From Echinarachnius parma (Eukaryota; Echinodermata; Echinoidea; Clypeasteroida; Echinarachniidae): DNA of 64,000 bases. Numbering within the stretch: the stretch's first letter is position 1; each line of letters opens with the position of its first letter. Where the stretch lies: assembly GCA_037951105.1 (NCBI GenBank), contig JBAMJV010003245.1:43896-107895 (forward strand), written 5' to 3'. The notes under the pieces were generated by a model. That model was not told where the DNA came from. It saw only the letters and a program-made list of their open reading frames with translations, and made no database searches. The position numbers were made by a program, and so were the translations under genes. Positions 51,901 through 62,777 of this stretch are shown in pieces.

Positions 51901-54900
51901 ATCATGACACAAATGAATGCCCAACCCTATATACAAGTACCACAACCCTCTCCACCCCCCCCCCCCCCCCACACCCCTTCCCTTCCCCCAAAGACAATTT
52001 GAATTTTGTCCCAGCCCCCGATTGGTTGAGAGCAGTGTTATGATACAGACCTGGTCCAATGGCGAAGGAGACGATGTACGCGTAGATGAAGATGAGAGAC
52101 AGCCACTTCATCCATTCAAGAGAATCCTGTCAACGAACAAACAGGAACAGAATTAAAGATAATTTGATTGATTTATTTTCCACATTTGCAACAACAAATA
52201 ATTACATGAATGGTGGGAGGAATTATTTATGAAAAGAAATTCACACCCTTCTAATACCAAACCCGGTTAATTTGTTGATAATTATGTAGCACCTAGACCC
52301 TGTTTCACAACTATTGTTATAAGGGACAAAGGACACTTGTTTCCCTATCAGCCAATCAGAAATGAGGATAACTGAAGCTTTCCATAATCTGAAACTGGAT
52401 CCAAGTTTTTCAGAAAGAGGTGAGAAATGATTACAAGTGCAGTAAAAAAAAAAAGGGAAATCCATTTCTTTTCCATTTCTGCGATGACAGCATGGGAATT
52501 GTGATCTGATAATTCAGAATTTTGCTTGAAAACTTGCATCTCTTTTAACTCATGTATACAACAAAGCTGATGGTACCAGAAACATCTCAAGTCTGACTGC
52601 ATGAACCTAACCTGTGCTTTCCTCTAATATACAAGAACTACAGGGGGTCTTTTTAGGTTTCCTTTTACTAGAATGCTTTGATCATTTTTCGGTCACATAC
52701 TTGGTAGGTATATAACATTACCAGAAAACAGGATTATCACAAAACTGTAAACTTTGGTGGTATGCCTAATGGCCTGGTAAAACCAAAGTTTGGGCAAAAA
52801 ATTGGCAAATAAAGCAGCGACTACTTTACTACTATTCTCCTTTTTTGTGCCTACCTGAGTAGAGCTGGGCAGATGCCCATGAGACACAGGGGGTAGATGT
52901 CTTATGTTTCTTAAAGAAATTGTTAACCATGTTATTGGGTAAACCTACATATCCCATTATTAAAAGCCATTGCCTACAAGAAGCAGATGTGTCCTAAATT
53001 AACTCTATACGGGACTGCATCATCTAGTCGGGAGCAGGTTAAGCAGTGCATGACTACTATTTTGTTTTCTTACCTGCAGGTTTAAGCTGGTCGTGAGTAG
53101 AGCAAGGCAGATTCCCATGAGACACAGGGGGTAGAGGAGGAGCACACGGCGGCCAGCCCTCTCAACCATGTACACCTAGGAGGAGGAGGAAAAAACATAA
53201 TACAATCAGCAATAATTATAAATACAGTCAAACCTGTCTATAGAGTACAGAAGCCATGACGTCATAAAAACACTTTTTTAGAATTTTCAAATTTGGACTT
53301 CATTTTCAGAAAGAGCATAACAAATAATGTCCAAATACCGAATATCAAAGGAATAGGTTACGTATTGGCTGAGATATGCCCATCTGAATGAATTTTACTT
53401 CAATGGGCAATCAGTGTTATAGTGCACTGGTTCATAAATTTATGAACCAGTGCACTATAACACTGATTGCCCATTGACAAAAAAATCATTCGGATGGGCA
53501 TATCTCAGCCAATACGTAACCTATTCCTTTGATTTTCGGTATTTGGACATTATTTTTGCTCTTTCTGAAAATGAAGTCCAAATTTGAAAATTCTAAAAAA
53601 AATGTTTATGACATCATTTATGACATCACACTTCACCACTCTATACAGACTGTTCAAGGGAGACACAAAGAGGTCTCCAGAGCTACCAACAATCAGGAAG
53701 ATTTCGGGAAATGTCATCCGAAATCAGGGAGATATCTATCAAATGCACACAACCTTATGACAATAATCTGTCAATAGTCAGGGAGATTGCCCGATGGGAT
53801 GAAATCTGATGCATTAATCTTGGTCTATTTTGAGGGAGACTCCTGCAAAATCAGGGAGACTTGGAGGAGCAAGGAGGAGGAGCAAACGCATCACAATCAC
53901 CAATAATCATTTGAGGGAACATCATCATAACGAGGGTCCTTGGGACCATGAAAATGACCTTGTCTTATCAGGGTTAAAAGACAAGAAATAAAATTAAGAG
54001 CGTGGACCATCAAAATTACATTGTTATAATAGAGCTTTATTATATCATAGCTTTTTGTAAGCTAAGAGGAAATGGTAGTTTTAGTCATTATTAAAGGACA
54101 AGAATTTTGCATGAGACTTAAGATGGTACAGCACATTCCAAATGTTACTTACAGTTTGTAAAAGTGTTGAGGTACCAGCATTAAAAAAACATGTGATACA
54201 TGCATGTAAAAAGCTAATAATTATACTTGATATACAAAATGTTTCTGAGACATTTTTTTCTAAGCATAGCTGCCAACATTTGGAATTTTAAATTAGTAAC
54301 ATTTAAGCAACACTGAACATCACGAGCGCGAAGACCCTTTAGCCGGGGTCCAGGGCCCGCTTTAGGGCCCTGGAGCGTGGAGCGTGAAGTGCGGATTCCA
54401 TTGCAGCCGGCGTCCATGGCCCTATTTTTCATCATTTTTGCACAATTACTAGGTATGATTTGGTCAGATTTACGTTTAAACGTTGTCTCTATACGTTTAA
54501 AAACGTGAAAACTAAAAAAAAATTTAATTCGTAATTATAGAAGGAGTATTCATAATTTCGTAAAGAGGGTGGGAAATTCGTAACAATTACGAATTTTTCG
54601 TAACAGTTGGCAGATAGTATTAAAAAAAAAACTGAGACCAATTTGTAGTAATGTCATTTGTGACAGACATAAGATCTTTTGATACAGCAAGAAAATAGTC
54701 ATTTTGTCAAATTGTAAAGCTATTTTGCACAAAAATTCTCACATAGTTGATCAAGGTAATTTTAGGCAAGATTTGTACTTGTAAGATTATACAAATCAAT
54801 AGTAAAATATGTAAGAGATTTATATTGTACCAGCAAAAAAATGTGTATGCAAATTGTAAAAGGTAAATATTATACTGTAAGGTCTCCTGGAAATATGAAG

Positions 54901-57900
54901 GATTTAAAAGCAAAAAAAAAAGATAAAACCATTTTTACCAATTAGAGATACATGTGTGACACTTTTAATCATATCTTCAAAATATATATCTTTATCTAAA
55001 AATTACAAACACATTTTTGCATATAAACTCTTCAAATATACCGTTATAGGTAGGATAGCATGGCGGATCCACCGCACCACTTTTTAGCAACACCAATAAT
55101 CTATCCAGGCTTTTGTAGATCATGGTGTAAACTCACCGAGACGAGGGTCATTAAAACGTTGATGGCTCCAGTTCCTATCGTGGAGTAGGCTACCTCCTCC
55201 TCTCCCATTCCGGTCTGGTAGTAGATCTCAGTGGCATAGAACATGACCTGGAAGGAGAGACGAGAACAAGGACCAAATAACAATGAGAACCAGAGAAAGA
55301 AAAGAACCAAAAATAGAATAGGACCTGATAATATAAAAGGGATAAGACTACCAATATCTAAACAGATCAGGTTTATGAAAGGCTAGCATTTTGAAAGAAG
55401 AAATTTGGTGCAATTATAACAGGTCTTGGAACCAGAACTGAGAAGTAATTTTTTTTTAAATTCTCAATACAATGTCATGTTTTAACAATGGGAAATCATG
55501 TAACATTATATACTTCATAATCATATACATTTTAAATAGCTTGCATTGTTTGAATTCAGAGGATTATGTGTACTTTGCACAAAACGGTTATCATAAAACA
55601 TTTTATCACAATAAAATTTTATTCACACTTTCCTGAACTATTTTTCACACATGTTTATGATATCTTTTATAACCAATGACCAAGTATATATAATTATATC
55701 TATTAAAACAAGAGGAAAAGCAAAAGAAAGCCTACCAGGTTAACAAACTTAACACCCAATTTCAAATACATAAAAATAAAAAAAAACAGAACGCTGAAGG
55801 CCTATCCTTGACTATCACAGTAAAAGAAAACCAAAATGTGTAATTGTACGAGGGATGTAACTTGCATATATACCCGTAATTCTTCATTTAACGACGCCAC
55901 TATGACATTGCTAGTTCTACTTCATAGTAAAGTGAATCGAATACCTATAGAGACAGGAAGCAGACCAGAGACTTGACTATTTTACAGGTACCCACAACTA
56001 TTGAACTGTCTTCTTTTCCTGTATGTAGCTCTTAAAGTAATCCATTCGTAAAATTCAACTAAAATCACTTGGAGCCGTAAGCTGTTACACTTCTCTTGTA
56101 AGTTGTACCTTGTTGGTTGGCTTATGGTAGCAGTTGATGAAATGGATTTTGATTTGTCATAGCAGATATTTAAGATTCAATTGAAAAGTTTTTAGGAACA
56201 CTTTTAGATTTGAGTAGAAATGAATTTGGACACCTCAAGTGGACGATCAATCGATTCAATTACAATTATAGTTAACCATTTACAAAGTGTTTCAAACATT
56301 AGCCATCAATCTTCAAAATATTTGCCCCGGAATTTAGTATATTTGAGAAAGGAAAAACAGATTCTCTAATGTCTAAACATGGAGAATCACTTATCAAAAG
56401 CCTTATCATTGTCACAATGCCAATAACAGAAAGATGAGCACTTCTTTCAATAACATTGTTCCTATAAAATTCCAAAATATTTTCCCCCGAATATGGATAA
56501 CAGATCCTCTTAACATAAAGATTAATTACAGCAATGCTAGTAACAGAAGTATGTCGCCTCCACTATTAAATAAGATTATTGAGAGTATCAAAACTATAAA
56601 AGGATAAAGGCAAATTGGGGCAAACTGAGGTAACAATGTATTTAAAAGAGGGGGCAAAATGCAATTGTATTTATGGGAGGAGGGTGGGCTCTTGGCTCTT
56701 GCCTGCCTAAAAACAGCACTCTCAAATTCGTTTTTCATTCTACTAGTAGATATTATGGTGGCTCTTAAGCATTTTCAAGGGCATGTGAACTTGTGAAGGG
56801 CTAACATGCCCTAAACCCCCCTGTATTTTTCACTGTAGAAAAGTTTAATACGCCCTAGAAAGGATAAATCAGAAATGAGAAAATATGAAAGGGAGATAGA
56901 AAGGATAAATTAATAGAGAGAAAGAGAGAGGAAATGTTATTCGAAAAGGGGTGTGTAATAAGCACACAGTAAAACAAAACTAATTCAATACAAATTTGGC
57001 AATGATAGTGAAAGACTGAAAGGTAGATAGCAGATAGATAGAGAGAGAGAGAGGCGATAGTATTCTAAAAAGTGGAGTGTAGCGAGCACACAATGGAAAA
57101 AAAAAAAAAATCAATAACAACTTGGCAATGATTGTGTGGGAAGGTGGGCACCTGTAGCATTTAGGTGTTTGCATAATCCTCCCATGCATCTCGTGATCAA
57201 ACTTATCTTCACTATTTTGACATTTTATGCTCTGTTTTGGGCAGAAAAATATGAAAAAAGTCTTTACATGTATAACAGTCGTCCCAAAATATTTTCCTTG
57301 ATCAAATTTATCTTGGGTATTTTGACATTTTAAGCTCCTTGATCAAATTTATCTTCACTATTTTGAAAACTGATGCTCTGTTTTGTTTGGCAGAATATGT
57401 AGAGCTTATTGTTACAAGTTATTTGCCATCATAGAGTCAATAGACCAGTGATTTGCAAAATATTTAGAACCTAACAGATAAGAAGAGAAACTTCCAGTCT
57501 GTCGTCGTCGCCATCATCATCATCATCAACAACAACACTATTATTATGAACAAGAGAACAAGAGACTGGTAACTTACAGCATTAATACCAGACAGTTGCT
57601 GGCCTCCCTGTAGAACCATACAGATGAGAAGGGGCATCTTCCAGTCTGGCTCCTTCAGGGAGAGCACGTCAACGATGCCTACTTTCTCATCCTGGAACTG
57701 CTGATCCTTGGCTCCCTCCTCCTTCATCTCCTCCATCTCGTCCTGGACATCGTCAGTTCCGCGCAGTTTTACAAGAGCTGGAGAACGAGTTTTGGGTTTA
57801 TCCATCATTCATTTACTATCATGTCCCAGATTTATATTATCAAAAATATCATTATTGTTAATCGTCATCAATATCATTATCATCTTCAGGGGTTTGTCAA

Positions 57901-58045
57901 TTCATTTCAATTCACTATCACAACAAAGATGTACACTGTAATAATCATGATAATCATTATCATCTTCATCACTATCATCATCATCAGGGATTTGTCAATC
58001 ATGAATTCACTATCATAACATAGATGTACATTATCACAATCATCG

Positions 58046-58081
<36 letters not shown>

Positions 58082-61000
58082 CCACCACCACCACCACCAC
58101 CATCATCATCACCAGCACCACCACCATCATCACCATCACCAGCACCACCACCATCATCACCACCACCTGCCACCTCCACCATCATCACCACCACCTGCCA
58201 CCTCCACCAGTCCACCACCACCATCATCACCACCTCTACCACCACTACCACCATCATCATCATCACCACCACCACCACCATCATCCTCCTTACCTTCTCT
58301 GCACTTCTCCGGCCTGTTCTTGGTGAGGAGCAGCCACCTGGGGCTCTCTGGGCAGAAGGGAAGCGGGATAAGCTGGAAGCCAGACATCACACCGCTCATC
58401 AACTATCAACATTATCATCACCACCACCACCACCACCACTAGCATCATCAACACCACCATCATCCTCCTTACCTTCTCTGCACTTCTCCGGCCTGTTCTT
58501 GGTGAGGAGCAGCCACCTGGGACTCTCTGGGCAGAAGGGGAGCAGGATAAGCTGGAACCCAGACATTATACCAATCAAACCGAGCAGGATGGGCCAGCCG
58601 TCCGAGGAAGTGAATACATAGAGACCGAGAGCCTAGGGGGTAAATGACAAAACAGGGATCGCTTTGAACATCTGTATGCTCCTTAGGGAGTTTAGACAAG
58701 TGCACAAGATAACTGCATAGGTTTTTAGTGAAGTGAATACATAGAGACCGATAGCCTGAGGAAAAGTGACAGAACATTGCATGCTTTGAATATTCTTGAT
58801 CTAGTTTAGCCTGCTCTTTACTAGGTTTTGCAATATAGGGCCCATCAAGTTTCCAAAGACAATGGGTTGAACATTGAAAATGATTCCTATGGGATTCTAT
58901 TGCATTCGATGATCTAAAGATACCACAAGGTACCCGCTAGGGGAAAATTAGCAATTATTTTTCAGGGGATACTTATCAAGCTCGCTTGCATGGAAACACT
59001 AAAAAAATTGTTTTGCACAATTTACTCTTCGTACATTTACAAGGGCTCATTTAAGTTAATGTTTATTAGTTGTTGTTTTGGGGGGTTTCTTTTCTTTCTT
59101 TCTTTTTTTTTTTTTTTGGGGGTGGGGGGGGGGGGGGGGGCAGGGGGCTCTTTTTAGCATCGGGGGGGAGGGGGGGGGGGCTAAATCGCCCTGAGCCCCT
59201 TAGTATTTTTGTTTCGCTGTTACCGTTACCCACCTGAGCCAGGAGAATACCGATGGTGATCATAAGCTGGTGACACACACCAATAGATCCTCTTAGGTTG
59301 ATGGGCGAAATTTCAGCCAGGTACAACGGAACAATGGTAATGGCAGTACCTGTGATTGGAAGAAAACAAATCATAGTTAGTGAAGTTTTCCAAAAAGTGA
59401 AAAACATCAACATCATCATCAATTAGCACATTACTTTGGAATCTTATGTAGCCTGCCAGAAGTGAAGCATGGCAAGCAAAAGAATACAAAACTTAAGGTA
59501 ATGTTTATCATAGATTGTCTAGTTTTGAAAGGTACAGATATACTGCAAAATGAAAGAAAAATTGTAATGAGTAGTTTTGAATCCTTTTTTTGTATCACAA
59601 GGTAGCTTAAAATATATAGTTTGCCACTTTTCGGGACTATGAAAGGGAATTAAAGTTAAGATGTGTGGGAAAGGGAGGGTACTTTTTTCAAACGTATGTT
59701 AACTGAATTAGCTCATCTATTAATTAAGTTAATTGTTTGAGAAGATTATGCATCTCTCCTCAGCATGTGCTTTTATAGTGTTCAAAAGCTTCAAGGTAAC
59801 TTTCATATGATTATGTCATAGCTGGCAGAAATAAACCTGCTACTATCGACCTCGAAACAATGGGAACACAAATATACAGTAAGTAAATATGCTTTAATAA
59901 AACACATGTCTCAAGTATTGAAATAAAAATGGTTCTAAAGTCCTCTGTCCCATTAAATGCCTGATTAAGTAAACAATGCCGTCTAAGCAAACAATCTTCA
60001 GGGTAACCGAACACTTTAAAGTGTTGCGTCTTTTACGAGCGTAATGACCGGCCGAAGGAGTGAGCAAATAATTGCATTCCAGGATAACCCTCGTTAGTCT
60101 ATGTTACTCTCAATTATCTCACCAACTCTAATCTATACATTAACTACTGTGTATTTATCATCTGAAAGTATATTTTTTTATAAAATATGCACATTACGAG
60201 CACACTTAAAACACTTTGCCAAATAGACTTGAGGCGGTCTTAACATAAGATGGGGTCAAAGGGTCTATAGATGTAGTCTCATTGTCATTTTGTAAATGCC
60301 TTTGTTAATTTGTACATGATTTTGCATTATGATATCTTATAAATAGGGGGCATTAATATATTTATGGTCTATTTTTTTCCGAACAATAGGTGCTAAATCA
60401 ATAATGCACTCATGGAAATCGCTCATGGACAATAGATGGGAACAAAGGGTCTATAGATGTAGTCTCATTGTAATTGTGTAAATGCCTTTGTTAATTTTTG
60501 CATAATCATGTATTATGATATCTTATAAATAGGGGATAATAATATATTTATGGTCAATTTTTTTTCCGAGCCATCATTTCATCTGAGTCCGCAAAAACTG
60601 TTCTTTGGACTCGGTGCAGATATCTCCTTGTGTGCATAATTCATTCATTAGAATTCATTCATTAGAATTCATTCATTAGAATTCATAATTAAATATGTTG
60701 GTTCAAACTATTGATTGTCTTGATAGTATTGAAACCAATATATATTTGAAATGTAGCAAATATTTCATAGTTAAGACTGTCCTTTGGACCGAAGGCAGAT
60801 TAACTTCTTGTGCATAATTCATTCATTGCAATTCATAATTAAACATGTTGAATACAATTTTGGAATCATCTGGGCTTATCTAGGGTAATGTTGACACATC
60901 TAACGTACGGAATGTTACTGGAAATTACTGGAATGTTTTTTTTTTTAAAGATTATCTTGTAGTTTGCTTTTGTCTAGATATGAGGTCAAATCAGAAAATC

Positions 61001-62777
61001 TGGGCAAATAGACATTTCTGAACGACGACACGATTCTTATCCGAATTTCTTAACTGTTGACTATAATTATGTGCACTTTATACCAGAGGATTGAACAACC
61101 ATCTATTTATGGAAAAGGCATGTAATAGATCTTTATTAAAGCAAATTTTGGGCAGGTGGTCTTTGCCAGTTACTAGAGCAGATTTAAACTTAATCATCTT
61201 CAAACTGTAATATTGTTTTGATTTATATAGTGTCTAATATGATTGATATTATCATATTACTCATCTCCAAGCACTTGACATGACAATGGAGAATTTTTTC
61301 CTTACCAACAAAGAAACCGTGGACCAATCTTCCTATGATGACCATCTCGTATGAATTGGCCATCTCCGAAAAGCCAAACAGCATGGCCGACACCAGAGAG
61401 AAGATGTTGATCATCAGGAGGGCGCCCTTTCTGTTAGGAGCAACAAATATCCAACATAAAAATAGTTAATTGACAAATAGCACAAAATAATACGTAAATC
61501 TAATTTGTTTATTTAACAGGGCTTGCCTTTGGTATTTTCTGCCTGCGACGGCTACTTCATCATAATTTTCATGTGGCCTTATAGGTCTTTTGGTTGTCAA
61601 AATGTTGCATCAGTTTAATATCAACATCATCATCATTATGCTTCAATTTCCAGTGGCCAGTGAGGCCACCTATTTGTCAATATTCTTTTTTAATTTTGTA
61701 TTTTATTTATTAAGGGTTTATTAAAATACTGCCATTGCGGTCAAACGACCGAATTGCAGCCAGTTTACATATAAAAGACAGATAAACATAATGCAAATAG
61801 TTACACGAGTACATAATATTATATACAAATTTAATTTAAGAATAAAATATGTGAAATGTGTGACTTCTTATTATCAGTACCATCTGGTTATAAATATAAG
61901 ACATCTGGGATACTTTTAATCCCCAACATGATTTCTGCACAACTTTATTTGGATTACAGATTTAAAATCTCCAAATCCTTCCAAACAGTTCATTGCATAA
62001 CATGTACCCCAAAACTGACTCAAAATGGTGAATTGTATAACAGAGATAACCAAAGAAAACATTGATAAGAAGACTGTTTGTGATGTGAACATATCCTCGT
62101 ATTTCATCAGTTTATTCATCTCATTTGCTGATGGGATTAGGAGGGGTGATTGTCCGATAAGGTAGAGCTATCCGAGTTACTTGACATTTGGCGGACCTCA
62201 GTTCAATTATAAAGATTTTGTTTCATTTAATTCAAATTACGCTTGATGGAAAGATTAACCAACTAATTAGTTTGCTTAAATAGTGTGCAGTTAAGTTAAT
62301 GAAATGTACAGTTAAATGGATAAGTTTCAGAGAAGATGTACATTACTAACGAATAATTCAACTGCCAAATTTCACAGCACCATGAAAAGGTTTAATATTT
62401 TATTTCAATTGCTGTCCAAATATTAATGTTTAATATCTTATTTTTAGGGAACTACTTTCAGGATTGATTTAACGAATATATATTATAGGAAATGGCGCTA
62501 AAATAGGGAAAGTTACAGCCAGGAGTAATTCAAGCAATTTTCTAAAATATAAGCTCACAATTTCATTAGTTTTAAATTGATCTAAATTTACTGCATCCAA
62601 AAAAGTTGCCCGACATACCTTCCAAGTCCATCACTGAGGTAGCCACCGACCATGGCGCCAAAGCACCGCCAATGCACCATACTGACACGGTGGTGGACCA
62701 GAGCACAGGACGCCGGTGTCGCTGAGATATTCCCCACGTCTCTCAAAGTTGGACGTGTTGTAGAACTCTTGCATGAT
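48737..62777 (-). CDS. Gene 2: class II-like GLUT sugar transporter (5' partial)
   Basis: Ten coding positions on the minus strand: 62777-62619, 61430-61306, 59349-59234, 58632-58473, 57777-57578, 55247-55137, 53175-53074, 52126-52051, 51480-51353, then either 49203-49015 or 48925-48737. About 455 residues are visible; exons 1-2 (about 56 residues by comparison with gene 1) lie right of the window. Motifs: N-T-S sequon in the first loop, [11 protein letters not shown]...[24 protein letters not shown] preceded by GG rather than QLS, ERAGRR, GPGPIPF (Phe at the GLUT1 Trp388 position), FPFIQ, PETK. The GG and FPFIQ features are typical of class II (GLUT5 group) carriers, so fructose or broader hexose transport is plausible but inferred. 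Eight of nine visible intron sites match gene 1. Exon 3 carries two apparent 1-bp deletions. Confidence 0.9.
49015..49203 (-). CDS. Gene 2 exon 12, copy A (alternative last exon)
   Basis: 189 bp from a TTTGTAG acceptor (phase 0) to a TAA at 49017-49015. It reads [20 protein letters not shown]..., [20 protein letters not shown], ending LQDNANKA. It is the first copy met by the polymerase. Only 89 bp separate its stop from the acceptor of copy B and no AATAAA is visible between them, so a transcript ending in A probably carries B in its 3' UTR. Confidence 0.88.
   Translation of the reverse strand, partial: NVIGAYSFLVFMFFVLLTALFSYFYVPETKGRTFEDILSGFRSGEKKSKGNAYELQDNANKA
49320..50880. repeat. AT-rich tandem repeat split by hAT-like element
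   Basis: Units with ATATATAAAGTTCCCAACA and CTGCAAGATTACACACAAGT repeat at 49,345-49,470 and resume at 50,687-50,870 after the insertion. Confidence 0.8.
49473..50686. mobile_element. Non-autonomous hAT-like element, 1.2 kb
   Basis: Termini TAAGGCTGAGTC and GACTCAGCCTTA, flanked by an exact 8-bp duplication TATATAAA (49465-49472 and 50687-50694). ACCGGGTACCGAT occurs near both ends. It has no long frame. The internal GGGTACC palindromes recall the smaller hAT-like element at 36,829. Confidence 0.85.
50935..51352 (-). repeat. ~23 bp minisatellite next to exon 11 donor
   Basis: About 18 variants of GACCAATATTGAATTGGTTC followed by CTG. The array runs up to the exon 11 splice donor of gene 2; the first intron bases (GTAGGTCCAGGAAC on the minus strand) look like the repeat unit itself. 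Confidence 0.88.
51353..51480 (-). CDS. Gene 2 exon 11
   Basis: 128 bp, phase 1 in and phase 0 out. It encodes [20 protein letters not shown] and helix 11 ending FPFIQ. Phe replaces the class I Trp. Confidence 0.95.
51481..52050 (-). other. Gene 2 intron 10
   Basis: 570 bp, AT-rich, with a poly-C run near 51,956-51,970. No gene. Confidence 0.7.
52051..52126 (-). CDS. Gene 2 exon 10
   Basis: 76 bp, phase 0 in and phase 1 out, donor GTCTGT (weaker than its neighbours). It encodes the loop DSLEWMKW and helix 10 ending FAIGPG. Confidence 0.93.
52127..52850 (-). other. Gene 2 intron 9, part
   Basis: AT-rich, no gene. A decayed foldback may lie near 52,295-52,420. Confidence 0.5.
52855..52905 (-). 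pseudogene. Relic of gene 2 exon 9
   Basis: On the minus strand, CTACCCCCTGTGTCTCATGG and GCTCTACTCA match the middle of exon 9 with few changes. It has neither the exon start nor the donor. It lies 0.17 kb downstream of the working exon. Confidence 0.8.
53074..53175 (-). CDS. Gene 2 exon 9
   Basis: 102 bp, phase 0 to phase 0, donor GTAAGA. It encodes [16 protein letters not shown] (signature 1 loop) and helix 9. Confidence 0.95.
53257..53620. mobile_element. 364 bp near-perfect palindrome
   Basis: Arms of about 180 bp centred on TTCATAAATTTATGAA (53431-53446), with outer TGACGTCATAAAAACA pairing with TTTATGACATCA. It is inserted next to a pogo-like fragment (CAGTCAAACCTGTC at 53226). Foldback MITE. 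Confidence 0.9.
53621..55136 (-). other. Gene 2 intron 8, remainder
   Basis: AT-rich, with repeated 'CAGGGAGA' segments at 53,690-53,860. No gene. Confidence 0.55.
55137..55247 (-). CDS. Gene 2 exon 8
   Basis: 111 bp, phase 0 to phase 0, same length as gene 1 exon 8. It encodes [10 protein letters not shown] (end of helix 7), the loop [11 protein letters not shown] and helix 8. Confidence 0.95.
55248..57577 (-). other. Gene 2 intron 7
   Basis: AT-rich. Local duplications: a GATAGAAAGGATAAATT / GCACACAG region near 56,890-57,130, and 'TTGATCAAATTTATCTTCAC' repeated at 57,190-57,400. No gene. Confidence 0.6.
57578..57777 (-). CDS. Gene 2 exon 7
   Basis: 200 bp, phase 1 in and phase 0 out. 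It encodes the acidic cytosolic loop ([14 protein letters not shown]) and helix 7 ending [15 protein letters not shown] sits where class I carriers have QLS. It is four codons longer than gene 1 exon 7. Confidence 0.95.
57830..58290. repeat. ATC / CACCAT microsatellite
   Basis: Long imperfect ATC, CCA and CACCAT repeats filling most of the exon 6-7 intron. All frames here are repeat translations. Confidence 0.95.
58293..58395 (-). pseudogene. 5'-truncated copy of gene 2 exon 6
   Basis: On the minus strand it matches exon 6 from ATGTCTGG through [20 protein letters not shown] to CAGAGAAG and a GTAAGG donor. The first ~58 nt and the acceptor are missing. Nearly identical to the working exon 0.18 kb upstream. 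Confidence 0.88.
58473..58632 (-). CDS. Gene 2 exon 6
   Basis: 160 bp, phase 0 in and phase 1 out. It encodes [18 protein letters not shown], helix 6 and [12 protein letters not shown]. Its 5' boundary lies about nine codons upstream of the matching intron in gene 1. Confidence 0.94.
58728..58757 (-). pseudogene. 5' fragment of gene 2 exon 6
   Basis: On the minus strand, CTATCGGTCTCTATGTATTC matches the start of exon 6 with its acceptor region (CCTCAG). It stops after about 27 nt. It lies upstream of the working exon. Confidence 0.75.
58758..59233 (-). other. Gene 2 intron 5, part
   Basis: No gene. Contains T-rich and poly-G runs at 59,100-59,180. Confidence 0.75.
59234..59349 (-). CDS. Gene 2 exon 5
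   Basis: 116 bp, phase 1 in and phase 0 out, donor GTGGGT. It encodes [20 protein letters not shown] and helix 5 ([14 protein letters not shown]), with the conserved Gln. Confidence 0.94.
59350..61305 (-). other. Gene 2 intron 4
   Basis: AT-rich. A ~137 bp segment (AAAGGGTCTATAGATGTAGT..TATGGTC) occurs at 60,249 and 60,435. An ATTCATTCATTAGA minisatellite lies at 60,645-60,700. No gene. Confidence 0.75.
61306..61430 (-). CDS. Gene 2 exon 4
   Basis: 125 bp, phase 2 in and phase 1 out, same length as gene 1 exon 4. It encodes RKGALL, helix 3 and [16 protein letters not shown]. Confidence 0.95.
61431..62618 (-). other. Gene 2 intron 3
   Basis: AT-rich, no gene or clear element seen. Confidence 0.6.
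62619..62777 (-). CDS. Gene 2 exon 3 (two apparent 1-bp deletions)
   Basis: 159 bp from CTTGCAG to a GTATGT donor. The frame opens [20 protein letters not shown] with an N-T-S sequon. Near 62,708 the frame shifts by one to give [15 protein letters not shown], and near 62,660 it shifts again to give [14 protein letters not shown]. The matching exon of gene 1 is 161 bp, so two missing bases would restore the family length. It is not translatable as it stands. Confidence 0.85.

Noticed and set aside
57907..58326. 100-125 codon frames over 57.9-58.3 kb
   Set aside because: They are triplet-repeat translations within the gene 2 exon 6-7 intron.
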